A DNA stretch of 64,000 nt from Fretibacter rubidus (GCF_041429785.1 NZ_CP163423.1:2356001-2420000), one strand, 5' to 3'. Positions 1-8,737 are shown, counted from the first letter of the stretch. Notes: a model not told the origin generated them from the letters alone. Made by a program: numbers and translations.

Positions 1-975
1 TTTGCCTCTGAACACCCAATAGGAATAAGCTGTGTAAGCCAAGATCATGGGCAAGAGTATGAGCGCACCGACCAGCATAAACATAAGGCTTTTGTCGGGA
101 GCCGCCGCCTCAGCAATCGTGATCGCGCGCGGCACGATATAGGGCGTGATGCCTATGCCAAGACCGATAAAACACAGGAGGAATATTCCAATCGTTGCGA
201 GAAATGGTAGACTGTCCCGGCGTTTGACCAATCCGAATGCCAAGACACCCGCGAGAATAAAGACGAGCGTTGGAACAGGCAGAACGAAAAGAAGCTGCGG
301 GAATGTGAACCAACGCTCTGCGATTTCAGGCGAAAGAAATGGAGTCCAAAGACTGACAATTCCCATGAAAGCCAATGTCGCGACCGCCGTGATTTTGGAG
401 ATGCGGTAAGCCTTTTCGCGCAAGATGCCTTCCGTCTTCATCACAAGCCAAGTCGATCCGAGCAGAGCATATCCGGCCGTCAGAGCCACGCCGCACATCA
501 TTGAGAAAGGCGTCAACCAATCCCACCAGCCGCCGCCATAGGCTCGGCCGTCAACCTCAATACCTTGCACGAAAGCGCCCAGGACAATGCCTTGTGTAAA
601 AGTGGCCAGGAGAGATCCGAAAAAGAATGACTTATCCCACGTCTTCTCGTGAGCCTTATCTCGCCAGCGATATTCAAAAGCGACACCCCGAAAGACGAGC
701 GCCAAAATCATAATAATGAAAGGGGCGTAGAGTGCAGGGAGAACGACCGCATAAGCTAAAGGGAAGGCCGCCAGTAAGCCTCCGCCGCCCAAGACGAGCC
801 AAGTCTCATTGCCGTCCCAAACGGGAGCGACGGAATTCATGGCAACATCGCGGCATTTATCCGTTTCCAAGAATGGGAAAACGAGACCAATGCCAAGGTC
901 AAACCCGTCAAGAATGACATAGATAAAGATGGCAACGGCCAAAAGACCGGCCCAAATTGTTGGTAGATCAAACAT
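1..975 (-). CDS. cydB: cytochrome bd ubiquinol oxidase subunit II (CydB/CioB), 3' end cut by window
   Basis: This is subunit II of a bd-type quinol oxidase, an inner-membrane protein that pairs with CydA to reduce O2 to water. The start ATG is at 975, nine bases after the cydA stop. About 325 residues are visible and the C-terminus runs off the window edge. The translation begins MFDLPTIWAGLLAVAIFIYV and contains the family signatures DGFDLGIG and GNETWLVLGGGG, followed by GGGWWDWLTPF and several hydrophobic helices. It is the last visible gene of the sulfide operon. Bd oxidases tolerate sulfide, which fits this position. The family assignment is secure; the downstream end cannot be seen. Confidence 0.95.
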   Translation of the reverse strand, partial: MFDLPTIWAGLLAVAIFIYVILDGFDLGIGLVFPFLETDKCRDVAMNSVAPVWDGNETWLVLGGGGLLAAFPLAYAVVLPALYAPFIIMILALVFRGVAFEYRWRDKAHEKTWDKSFFFGSLLATFTQGIVLGAFVQGIEVDGRAYGGGWWDWLTPFSMMCGVALTAGYALLGSTWLVMKTEGILREKAYRISKITAVATLAFMGIVSLWTPFLSPEIAERWFTFPQLLFVLPVPTLVFILAGVLAFGLVKRRDSLPFLATIGIFLLCFIGLGIGITPYIVPRAITIAEAAAPDKSLMFMLVGALILLPMILAYTAYSYWVFRGK

Positions 976-984
976 TGTGGCCTC

Positions 985-2400
985 CTATTCGGCGGGGTTC
1001 ATGGCATCGGGATCAAGCGAAGCAGCTGGCGTGGTGCCCGCAGTTCGCGTGACTGTGCCCGGCAATTTGGCAAGCTCGCCCGGTGTCTTGTTCATCATTT
1101 TCAAGATGTAATATGTCCCAGCGCCGAAGAGCGCGAAATAGACCACAACGAAAGCGAGAAGCGATGCCGCCACGGCGGGCGCTTCCACGGGCGCAATCGA
1201 CTCCGTGGTGCGCAGCAAGCCATAGACTGTGAAGGGTTGGCGACCGACCTCTGTTGTTATCCATCCGGCGAGAACGGCGACAAATCCACTTGGCCCCATT
1301 ACAAGCGCAAACTTGTGAAATAGGCTTGCCTCGTAAAGGCGCTTTCGCCATCTCAGGAATAGGCTGGTCACGCCCACGAGCAGCATAAGCATCCCAATGC
1401 CAACCATGACGCGGAAGCTCCAGAAGACGATTGCGACGGGCGGTTGGTCTTCGCGCGGAATTGTATCCAGCCCGGCGAGCGGTGCGTTTAAGTCATGTTT
1501 GAGAATGAGCGACGAAGCTTTGGGAATACCAATGGCATATTTCAGCTCTTGATTTTCCTGATCCGGAATACCGAATAGATAAAGCGGCGCGCCCTCAGGA
1601 TGACTCTCAAAATGACCTTCCATCGCCATCACTTTGGCCGGCTGATGCTCCAGCGTATTAATGCCGTGAAAATCGCCCGCAATGATCTGAATGGGGGCGA
1701 TAATTGCGGCCATCCACATCGCCATAGAGAACATTTTGCGGGCTTCTTTATTCGTTCTATCCTTGAGCAAGTGCCACGCACCAACCGCCCCGACAACGAA
1801 GGCTGTGGTCAAATAGGCCGCTAGAACCATGTGGACGAGACGGTAGGGGAAGCTGGGATTGAAAATGATTTCCATCCAGCTTTCGGGGATGAATTGCCCG
1901 GCCTCATTGATTGAAAAACCTGCAGGCGTCTGCATCCAGCTATTCACGGACAGGATCCAAGTAGCCGACAGCAGGGTCCCGAAGGCGACCATGATTGTCG
2001 CAATGAAATGCAGCCGCTTGGACACGCGGCCCATGCCAAACAACATGATGCCGAGGAAACCCGCTTCGAGGAAGAAGGCCGTCAAAACTTCATAGGCCAT
2101 GAGCGGTCCAATGACGGGCCCGGCCTTATCAGAAAAGACGCTCCAATTTGTGCCAAATTGATAGGCCATCACTATGCCAGAGACGACGCCCATACCGAAC
2201 GCGACGGCGAAAATCTTGCGCCAATATTTGAAGAGGCGAAGATAGGTGTCATTTCCCGTTTTCAGCCAAAGCCCTTCGAGCACCATCAGGTAGCTCGCAA
2301 GACCGATTGAAAAGGCCGGGAAGATAATATGAAAAGAGACGGTAAAGGCAAATTGCGCTCTTGCGAGGTTAACTGCTAATTCGCTGACGACAGGTTCCAT
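985..2400 (-). CDS. cydA: cytochrome bd ubiquinol oxidase subunit I, CioA-type
   Basis: This is the 471-residue haem-carrying subunit I of a bd quinol oxidase. The N-terminus RAQFAFTVSFHIIFPAFSIG carries the conserved haem-ligand histidine. The short periplasmic Q-loop and overall length fit the cyanide-insensitive CioA branch rather than the longer E. coli CydA. The usually invariant GRQPW motif reads EVGRQPFTVYGLLRT here, with Phe replacing Trp. The start codon overlaps the sulP stop by one base (TAATG), so translation is probably coupled. It forms a pair with cydB and is inferred to keep respiration going when sulfide blocks haem-copper oxidases. Confidence 0.95.
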   Translation of the reverse strand: MEPVVSELAVNLARAQFAFTVSFHIIFPAFSIGLASYLMVLEGLWLKTGNDTYLRLFKYWRKIFAVAFGMGVVSGIVMAYQFGTNWSVFSDKAGPVIGPLMAYEVLTAFFLEAGFLGIMLFGMGRVSKRLHFIATIMVAFGTLLSATWILSVNSWMQTPAGFSINEAGQFIPESWMEIIFNPSFPYRLVHMVLAAYLTTAFVVGAVGAWHLLKDRTNKEARKMFSMAMWMAAIIAPIQIIAGDFHGINTLEHQPAKVMAMEGHFESHPEGAPLYLFGIPDQENQELKYAIGIPKASSLILKHDLNAPLAGLDTIPREDQPPVAIVFWSFRVMVGIGMLMLLVGVTSLFLRWRKRLYEASLFHKFALVMGPSGFVAVLAGWITTEVGRQPFTVYGLLRTTESIAPVEAPAVAASLLAFVVVYFALFGAGTYYILKMMNKTPGELAKLPGTVTRTAGTTPAASLDPDAMNPAE

Positions 2401-4145
2401 TAGAGGTAATACTCCACTTCTGTATCAAACGCATTTCCGCAAATCTTTTTGATGGCGTCATGCTGACTGAAAAATACCTCCCCAGTGAGATCATGAGGCA
2501 AGTGAGATTTCTCCAACTTGTCCATGACCGGACCTTTCACCTCCGAAAGATGAAAGGTGATTTTGGCGGACTTCAGCCGCTCGTTTATAGCTTCGAGACT
2601 CTCCAGTGCGGACAGGTCAATATCATTGACGGCAGAGCACATAAGAATGACGTGTTCGACAGTGTCAGAAGCGAGTGCTCGTTCGTAAATAGCGTCTTCA
2701 AGATAGCGCGCATTTGCAAAATATAGGGACTCATCCACCCGAATCGTAACGACGCGCGGGCTTGTAATAACATTGTGCCGATCAACATTTCTAAAATGCT
2801 CTGTATCGCGCACTTGTCCGACAATCGCGTAATGCGGGCGTGATGAGCGGTAGAGGAACATCGCGATTGAAATCACAACACCTGCCATGACGCCCGCTTC
2901 TACGCCTATGGTGAGTGTCAAAAGGATTGTCGCCATCATCGCGGCAAAATCACTCTTAGAATAATTCCAAGCCTGTTTAATGTCTGGGATATTTACAAGC
3001 GATAACACCGCTACAATGATCGTCGCCGCAAGCGTCGCGATTGGTAGATTGTATAATAGAGGCGTCAAAAACAATGTTGCGAGCGCGATGCCGATGGCGG
3101 TAAAGCCCCCAGCGGCTGGTGTTTCAGCCCCAGCGTCAAAATTGACGGCTGACCGGGCAAAACCACCCGTAACTGAATAACCTCCGGAAAATGCAGAGGC
3201 GATATTGGAAGCCCCAAGCGCGATGAGTTCTTGGTCCGGTTCAATACGCTGGCGCTTCTTTGCGGCTAATGTTTGCGCGACAGAGACGGATTCTACGAAA
3301 CCGATGATCGCAATAATTAAGGAAGAGCCAAGAAGACTTATCCAAAGCGTCATATCAAATTCAGGCGCCGCAATAGGCGGAAGACCTTTTGGTATATCAC
3401 CAACAATTTTGACGCCTTTATCTTCAAGACCCAAAAACAGAACGGCCAGGATGGACACGACGACGGCGATGACCGGGCCAACACGGGCGCCAATGCCTGC
3501 CAGCTTTTCGCTTAATCCCATTTTTCTCAGCAAAGGTTTTAGGTTTCCGCGAACCCAAAATAGAAAGACTGTTGAGATGACGCCGATTATTAGAGTTGGC
3601 ATGTTCGTTTCGGGTATTTTTGAGATCAAAGATTGGCCGATTTCTAACAAGTTATGCCCGGTAACTTTTACGCCCAAAATATGTTTGAGTTGGCTTACAG
3701 CGATCAGTATTCCCGATGCTGTGATAAAACCGGAGATAACAGGATGGCTTAAAAAGTTAGCGATGAAGCCAAGTTTAAAAAGCCCCATAACAAGAAGCAT
3801 CACACCTGAAATGAGCGCTAGCAGTATCGCAACGGCCAAATATTCCGGAGAGCCTTGCGCCGCCATCTTACCTGCTGCCGCGGCCGTCATTAATGAGATG
3901 ACAGCGACAGGGCCGACCGCCAGCGCTTTACTCGTTCCGAATATGGCGTAGGCAACAAGCGGCAAAATACTGGCATAGAGCCCCACTTGAGGCGGTAATC
4001 CAGCCAAGAGAGCATAGGCCAATGATTGCGGAATGAGCATGATAGTTACAATAACGGCGGCAATGCCGTCATTGACGAAAGTCTCGCCTTTGTAACGACG
4101 ACCCCAATCTAGAATCGGGAAGTAACTTGAAAGTTTAATTGACAT
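2400..4145 (-). CDS. SulP/SLC26 family anion transporter with STAS domain
   Basis: This 581-residue inner-membrane permease belongs to the SulP family. The first 35 or so residues contain the typical entry YKGETFVNDGIAAVIVTIML, then IPQSLAYALLAGLPPQVGLY. Around 10-12 hydrophobic segments follow, to about residue 430. The soluble C-terminal part (about 450-565) looks like a STAS domain, including VEHVILMCSAVNDIDLSALE. Substrates in the family include sulfate, bicarbonate and other anions. Its place between the sulfide-oxidising genes and cydA suggests transport of sulfate, sulfite or thiosulfate, but specificity cannot be read from sequence. It starts 41 bases after the SQR fusion gene, with GGAA upstream. 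Confidence 0.9.
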   Translation of the reverse strand: MSIKLSSYFPILDWGRRYKGETFVNDGIAAVIVTIMLIPQSLAYALLAGLPPQVGLYASILPLVAYAIFGTSKALAVGPVAVISLMTAAAAGKMAAQGSPEYLAVAILLALISGVMLLVMGLFKLGFIANFLSHPVISGFITASGILIAVSQLKHILGVKVTGHNLLEIGQSLISKIPETNMPTLIIGVISTVFLFWVRGNLKPLLRKMGLSEKLAGIGARVGPVIAVVVSILAVLFLGLEDKGVKIVGDIPKGLPPIAAPEFDMTLWISLLGSSLIIAIIGFVESVSVAQTLAAKKRQRIEPDQELIALGASNIASAFSGGYSVTGGFARSAVNFDAGAETPAAGGFTAIGIALATLFLTPLLYNLPIATLAATIIVAVLSLVNIPDIKQAWNYSKSDFAAMMATILLTLTIGVEAGVMAGVVISIAMFLYRSSRPHYAIVGQVRDTEHFRNVDRHNVITSPRVVTIRVDESLYFANARYLEDAIYERALASDTVEHVILMCSAVNDIDLSALESLEAINERLKSAKITFHLSEVKGPVMDKLEKSHLPHDLTGEVFFSQHDAIKKICGNAFDTEVEYYL

Positions 4146-4186
4146 TGTTCATTCCGCTAAGCGCATGGCTGAGACCGATAGGTGCG

Positions 4187-5869
4187 CTACTTTAGAGTGA
4201 TTTCTGGTTTCGCAAGAAATTCCTTACCCTTGAGCATTTGGTTCCAATAGACATTGGGAAGAAGGCTATCTTTCATAAACCAAGCGGCGCGGGTGGCCTT
4301 GGTGCCATTGAGCATCCAAGTTGGGAGAGAGGGCAATAGTTTTCCGCCATATCCAAATTCAGCCAGCACGACTTTACCTTTCTCAACCGTTAGCGGGCAT
4401 GCACCGTAGCCATCATAGTTGGCGAGTGCATTTGAGCCTTCCATTTGCGCGATGATGTTACTGGCCACAATTGGAGCCTGTTTGCGCGCTGCAGCCATTG
4501 TCTTGGCATTAGGCGTGGATCCAGCGTCACCAAGCCCATAGATATTTGGATATTTATTGTGCTGTAGAGTGTGTTGATCAACGTCCACCCAACCCGCTTC
4601 ATTGGAGAGTGGGCTGGCTTTGATAAAGTCAGGCGCTGATTGCGGCGGGCACACATGTAGCATGTCAAACTTGCGCTCCACTTGGCTTTTATTGCCATCT
4701 GCATCTGTTTTTTCAAACCAAGCTGTCCTGTTTGGACCATCGACTTTGACAAGTTGCTCGCCGAAATTTAGCTCTGCTTTATAGCGCTTCACATATTCCA
4801 TGAGTGCGGGAACAAAGGCTTTGACGCCAAAGATGGCGCCGCCTGTGTTGCAAAATTTTATATTTATTTTGTCCAAGGCGCCCGTTCTGCGCCAGTGATC
4901 TCCGGAAAGGTACATGGCCTTCTGGGGCGCTCCGGCGCATTTTATGGGCATAGGCGGTTGTGTGAAAATGGCCGTGCCTGATTTCAGGCCTTGAACGAGC
5001 TTCCATGTATAAGGGGCAAGGTCATATCGATAATTCGATGTGACACCATTTTGACCCAGCGTTTCCGTCAAACCCTCAATCTTATCAAAATCAAGTTGAA
5101 GGCCAGGCGCGGTCACAAGCATGTCATAACCTATTATGCGCCCATCAGACAAAGTCACAGTGTTATTGTCAGGGTCAAAAGTAGAAACGGCTGCTTTGAT
5201 CCATTTTGCCGCCTTGGGCATTAGATCTTTCATGGACCGCCGGGTCTTTTCAGGAGAGAAAATGCCCCCGCCAACCATGGTCCAACCCGGTTGATAAAAA
5301 TGCTCGTCCTTTGGTTCAATAATGGCAATGTCGAGTGAAGCTTTTCTTTTCAGCAAACTTGCTGCTGTTGCGATGCCTGCTGACCCGCCCCCAATAATTA
5401 CGATTTGGTGTGTCTCTGTCATGTTTTCCCCATTCACTTTTTTCGTTTTTGGTTGATTTGAATTTAGGGCCTCACGATGTGCGGAGAGATCATATCCTGC
5501 CGCCTTGCCGCGCGTGATGACATCATTGGCACTCCGTTTGCCGATTTGGGTTTTGGCCCATAGGTTGCTGGAGCGTGTCCCTGTTCTGCAAAATGCGAGG
5601 GTTTTTCCGCCGTTTTGCAATAGCGCTTTATCGAAATCAGAGACATTCGCAGCGCTCATCTTACCCGGAAAAACTGGAATATAATGATAGGTCAAACCTA
5701 ACTCTTTTGAGCGTTTAGCTAATGTTTCAGATCGCGGTTGTCGCGGCGCTTCCCCATCAGGACGGTTATTAATCACGGTCGTAAAACCCGCCGCTTTAAT
5801 GTCCTTCATATCCGCAAGCTTTATTTGACCGCTCACAGAGAGGTTTTCTGTCAATGATTTCGTTTCCAT
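4187..5869 (-). CDS. sqr: DUF442 (phosphatase/rhodanese-like) - sulfide:quinone oxidoreductase fusion
   Basis: This is a two-domain protein of 560 residues. Residues 1-110 are a DUF442/Blh N-domain with a CX5R loop (CRTGTRS, 94-100). From about residue 150 there is a flavoprotein with a dinucleotide-binding motif (IVIIGGGSAG, 156-165). Its redox cysteines C311 (PIKCAGAPQK) and C491 (GACPLTV) match the catalytic pair of type II/human-like SQOR. The expected reaction is oxidation of sulfide to persulfide with electrons passed to quinone. The start follows AGGAG by 8 bases. Its neighbours are the persulfide dioxygenase-like gene upstream and SulP downstream. The DUF442 fusion more often sits on the hydrolase (Blh); here it is on SQR. 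Confidence 0.93.
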   Translation of the reverse strand: METKSLTENLSVSGQIKLADMKDIKAAGFTTVINNRPDGEAPRQPRSETLAKRSKELGLTYHYIPVFPGKMSAANVSDFDKALLQNGGKTLAFCRTGTRSSNLWAKTQIGKRSANDVITRGKAAGYDLSAHREALNSNQPKTKKVNGENMTETHQIVIIGGGSAGIATAASLLKRKASLDIAIIEPKDEHFYQPGWTMVGGGIFSPEKTRRSMKDLMPKAAKWIKAAVSTFDPDNNTVTLSDGRIIGYDMLVTAPGLQLDFDKIEGLTETLGQNGVTSNYRYDLAPYTWKLVQGLKSGTAIFTQPPMPIKCAGAPQKAMYLSGDHWRRTGALDKINIKFCNTGGAIFGVKAFVPALMEYVKRYKAELNFGEQLVKVDGPNRTAWFEKTDADGNKSQVERKFDMLHVCPPQSAPDFIKASPLSNEAGWVDVDQHTLQHNKYPNIYGLGDAGSTPNAKTMAAARKQAPIVASNIIAQMEGSNALANYDGYGACPLTVEKGKVVLAEFGYGGKLLPSLPTWMLNGTKATRAAWFMKDSLLPNVYWNQMLKGKEFLAKPEITLK

Positions 5870-5880
5870 CCGACTAGCTC

Positions 5881-6750
5881 CTAAACAGCGTTCAGCGGGA
5901 TTTTCAGATAACGTTGCCCATTTTCCTCCGGCTCCGGAAATTCTCCCGCCCGCATATTGACTTGGACGGACGGCAGTATCAGGCGCGGCATACTCAGCGT
6001 TTCATCGCGCGTCGTGCGCATTTCGATAAATTCATCACGGGTAACGGATGAATTGAGATGAATGTTCTTGGCCTTCTGTTCAGCGATCGTGGTTTCCCAC
6101 GCATAGTGATCACGGCCTTTCGCTTTATAGTCGTGACAAAGATACACGCGTGTTTCATCCGGCAACGCATAGAGTTTTTGCACAGAGTCGTAGAGCGTTC
6201 CTGCATCTCCACCGGGGAAATCACAACGCGCCGAGCCATAGTCGGGCATAAAGAGTGTATCACCAACAAAAACCGCATCACCGACATGATAGGCGATGCA
6301 AGCCGGTGTGTGCCCCGGCACATAGATAACATCGGCGTCAAGACTTCCAATCTTGAAAGTCTCACCATCCTCGAACAAGTGATGGAATTGACTGCCATCC
6401 CGTTTGAAATCATCGCCTTCGTTGAAAAGACTTCCAAAAACTTTCTGAATGTCAGGGATATGCGCACCAATAGCAATCTTGCCGCCAAGCTCTCGTTGAA
6501 GATAGGGTGCCGCAGAAAAATGATCGGCGTGAGCGTGGGTTTCCAATATCCATTCAACATCCAATTCACCTTGCTTGATGAAGGCAATGACTTCGTCTGC
6601 AGAGTCTGTTTTTGTGCGTCCCGAGCTTGGGTCAAAATCTAACACTGAGTCGATAATCCCGCATTTCTTAGTCGCAGGGTCGGCTACAATATAAGTGACG
6701 GTAAAAGTGGCCTCATCAAAAAATGAGATGACTTCTGGTTTGTTGCTCAT
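5881..6750 (-). CDS. MBL-fold persulfide dioxygenase-like protein (ETHE1/Blh type)
   Basis: This metallo-beta-lactamase-fold protein has 289 residues. Metal-binding signatures visible are the THAHADHF loop near residue 90, GHTPAC near 165, and the VFVGDTLF and VYLCHDYK segments. The segment RCDFPGGDAGTLYDSV is characteristic of ETHE1/Blh-type persulfide dioxygenases, which oxidise glutathione persulfide to sulfite using non-haem iron. Next to SQR it would remove the persulfide product. It starts 7 bases after AGGAG and ends 11 bases before the SQR start. The C-terminal tail after residue 220 (MPRLILPSVQVNMRAGEFP) is also typical of the bacterial group. Confidence 0.9.
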   Translation of the reverse strand: MSNKPEVISFFDEATFTVTYIVADPATKKCGIIDSVLDFDPSSGRTKTDSADEVIAFIKQGELDVEWILETHAHADHFSAAPYLQRELGGKIAIGAHIPDIQKVFGSLFNEGDDFKRDGSQFHHLFEDGETFKIGSLDADVIYVPGHTPACIAYHVGDAVFVGDTLFMPDYGSARCDFPGGDAGTLYDSVQKLYALPDETRVYLCHDYKAKGRDHYAWETTIAEQKAKNIHLNSSVTRDEFIEMRTTRDETLSMPRLILPSVQVNMRAGEFPEPEENGQRYLKIPLNAV

Positions 6751-6752
6751 GT

Positions 6753-7202
6753 CTAGGCTCCTTTCTTGGAAGTGGTCGCAAAAATGCTGAATCCGCGCTC
6801 ATCAGATGATGACGGCCCTGATTTTGTAAATTTAGGCCTCGGGTTGAATGCAATGGGTGCGTTTGCGTCGGCACGCGGCGATACTGATGGGGCTTGGCGA
6901 GTTTTGCCACTGCGGCTTGCCTCACAAATGGCTTCAATTAAGACGCGCATTTTCTCATTCGTCAAAGTGTAAAACACGACTTTAGATTGCCGGCGTGGGG
7001 AAATGATATTGGCTTCACGTAAATGCCCTAGCTCGCGCGAGAGGGTGGGCTGGCGAATGTCTAACTCTTCTTCAATATCACCAACGGACATTTCACCATC
7101 CAGCAAACGGCATACTATGAGGAGGCGGTTTGGATTGGCGAGTAGCTTAAGCTGTGAGGCAACTTCAGGCGCTTTTTCAATCATGTCTTTTTGGAAGCTC
7201 AT
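6753..7202 (-). CDS. bigR: ArsR-family sulfide/persulfide-responsive repressor (BigR/SqrR-like)
   Basis: This is a winged-helix regulator of 149 residues. The chosen ATG at 7202 overlaps the peroxiredoxin stop as ATGA; longer in-frame starts lie inside that gene. The core VASQLKLLANPNRLLIVCRL plus DIRQPTLSRELGHLREA is the BigR/SqrR recognition-helix region. C31 and C93 sit where the redox-sensing cysteine pair is found in this family, although their spacing (62) differs slightly from the published members. The last 50 or so residues form a Pro/Ser-rich extension. It is expected to repress its own operon until persulfides oxidise the cysteines; the inverted repeat at 7941-7983 is its likely operator. 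Confidence 0.88.
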   Translation of the reverse strand: MSFQKDMIEKAPEVASQLKLLANPNRLLIVCRLLDGEMSVGDIEEELDIRQPTLSRELGHLREANIISPRRQSKVVFYTLTNEKMRVLIEAICEASRSGKTRQAPSVSPRADANAPIAFNPRPKFTKSGPSSSDERGFSIFATTSKKGA

Positions 7203-7894
7203 GATTTTGGCTCGTCTGCTTCGCCTATATCGTTGGCGACTTTGCGATAATACCAAGCTTTGTTGCCGGAGTTATCCAGCGCGTCATTAAAAAGGCAGGG
7301 TGGGTTATATAAAACGTCATCACCGGGCTGCCATTCTGCCGGAACCGCGACATCTTCTTTCACTGATAGCTGCAGGCCTTTGAGCAGGCGCAATAACTCT
7401 TTGACGGAGCGGCCGACAGCGAGCGGGTAATGTGTGAGAGCTTTTAGCACGCCATCCGGGTCAATGACGAAAACTGAACGGACTGTAGCTGTGCTGGAGG
7501 ACGTTTGGTGGATCATGCCGTAAGCTGTTGAAACAGCCATTGAAACATCTTCAATGACAGGGAACGTTACCTTCACGTCAAATTTTGTTTCAATGCTCTC
7601 AAGCCAGGCAATGTGAGAATAAACACTATCTACAGACAGGCCAATAAGGCTGCAATTCAGAGATTCAAAATCCGACATGGCGTTTTGAAAGGCGATAAAC
7701 TCCGACGTGCAGACAGGTGTAAAGTCGGCAGGGTGCGAGAACAGGATCACCCATTGGCCTCGATAGTCTTCGAGAGCCCGCGTGCCTAGCGTTGTCCGCG
7801 CGGTGAAAAGGGGCGCTGGCTCGTCGAGCTTTGGCCCCCGCTGCGCGCTTGGGTCATATCCGTCAAAAGGGGCGCTATTTTCAGGTAATGTCAC
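7199..7894 (-). CDS. 1-Cys peroxiredoxin (Prx6 family)
   Basis: This peroxiredoxin has 231 residues and the peroxidatic motif SHPADFTPVCTSE (C62). The conserved arginine segment TVRSVFVIDP and a Prx6-type C-terminal domain with LPLAVGRS-like features (HYPLAVGRSVKEL) follow. It would reduce peroxides or possibly persulfides in the cytoplasm. The GTG at 7894 was chosen because GGAG lies six bases upstream; a TTG further upstream lies within the ribosome-binding region. It is the first gene of the leftward sulfide operon, overlaps the repressor gene by four bases, and faces a second Prx6 across the probable operator. Confidence 0.88.
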   Translation of the reverse strand: MTLPENSAPFDGYDPSAQRGPKLDEPAPLFTARTTLGTRALEDYRGQWVILFSHPADFTPVCTSEFIAFQNAMSDFESLNCSLIGLSVDSVYSHIAWLESIETKFDVKVTFPVIEDVSMAVSTAYGMIHQTSSSTATVRSVFVIDPDGVLKALTHYPLAVGRSVKELLRLLKGLQLSVKEDVAVPAEWQPGDDVLYNPPCLFNDALDNSGNKAWYYRKVANDIGEADEPKS

Positions 7895-7940
7895 ACTGAT
7901 CTCCAACAACTCGAATCTATGAAACGGCTATAAACTATTT

Positions 7941-7983
7941 CAATATACAAAATCAATAATTAAATTAAGTAAATTGTATATTG
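7941..7983. promoter_or_regulatory. perfect inverted repeat between divergent peroxiredoxins, probable BigR operator
   Basis: The arms CAATATACAA (7941-7950) and TTGTATATTG (7974-7983) are perfect inverse complements separated by 23 A/T-rich bases. The site lies between two divergent genes in a 157-bp spacer. A TTGACT at 7981-7986 overlaps the right arm and could serve as the -35 of the rightward promoter. Two half-sites in a symmetric arrangement suit a dimeric ArsR repressor controlling both directions. The dyad is seen directly; the regulator assignment is inferred from the adjacent bigR-like gene. Confidence 0.6.
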
Positions 7984-8051
7984 ACTTTAAGCATGGGCGC
8001 TCTTAACTCAGAATAACAAGCGGCTTCACGCATTTATGAAAGGATATTGAC

Positions 8052-8681
8052 ATGAGTTTACGCATCGGCGATGTAGCGCCTAACTTCACAGTAGAAACAA
8101 CGACCGGCGAAATTGATTTCCACGATTGGATTGGCGATAGCTGGTGTTTCTTCTTTTCGCACCCCGCTGACTTCACGCCCGTTTGCACAACTGAAATGGG
8201 ACGCACGGCACAACTCGCGGGAGAATTTCAAGCGCGGAATACAAAGCCGCTCGGGCTTTCAACAGACGGCGTTAAAGAGCATTTGGCGTGGATTGAAGAT
8301 GTCAACGACACGCAAAATACAACGCTGACCTTCCCAATCGTTGCCGATGCTGACAAAAAAATCGCGCAGCTTTTTGATATGATCCACCCAAATGAGAGTG
8401 ACACAGCGGCTGTCCGGTCTGTCTTTATTATTGGGCCTGATAAGAAGATCAGGTTGACCATGACTTATCCCATGAGCGTCGGTCGTAATTTTGATGAAAT
8501 TCTGCGCGTTATCGATGCGCTGCAAGCCAGTGATAAAAACGGCATTGCGACTCCTGCAGACTGGAAGGTTGGAGATAAAGTCATCATCCCGCCCTCTGTG
8601 TCGAATGAGGCAGCGGCTGCGAAGTTTCCGCAAGGCTTTGACGAGATACGTCCTTACCTCCGTTATACAAGCATTGGCTAA
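8052..8681 (+). CDS. 1-Cys peroxiredoxin (Prx6 family), second copy
   Basis: This cytoplasmic thiol peroxidase has 209 residues with the active-site motif FFSHPADFTPVCTTE (peroxidatic C45). The Prx6 hallmarks AAVRSVFIIGPDKKIR and TYPMSVGRNFDEILRVIDAL and a C-terminal domain ending in LRYTSIG are present. It starts seven bases after AGGA. It is related to, but clearly diverged from, the leftward peroxiredoxin that starts 157 bases away. It is followed by a strong hairpin terminator, so it is probably transcribed mostly alone from the shared operator region. Confidence 0.93.
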   Translation: MSLRIGDVAPNFTVETTTGEIDFHDWIGDSWCFFFSHPADFTPVCTTEMGRTAQLAGEFQARNTKPLGLSTDGVKEHLAWIEDVNDTQNTTLTFPIVADADKKIAQLFDMIHPNESDTAAVRSVFIIGPDKKIRLTMTYPMSVGRNFDEILRVIDALQASDKNGIATPADWKVGDKVIIPPSVSNEAAAAKFPQGFDEIRPYLRYTSIG

Positions 8682-8700
8682 GCTCCCCTTTAGCCAAACT

Positions 8701-8737
8701 TCCCCTGGCATCCCTCTCTCTGTCAGGGGATTTTTTT
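8701..8737 (+). terminator. rho-independent terminator after peroxiredoxin
   Basis: TCCCCTG (8701-8707) pairs perfectly with CAGGGGA (8724-8730) and is followed immediately by seven T residues (8731-8737). It lies 20 bases after the peroxiredoxin stop and just before the first YeeE gene. Confidence 0.85.

Noticed and set aside
3205-3951. Plus-strand open frame of 248 codons opposite the SulP gene
   Set aside because: It is fully covered by the well-supported transporter gene on the other strand. It has no ribosome-binding site and no recognisable family.
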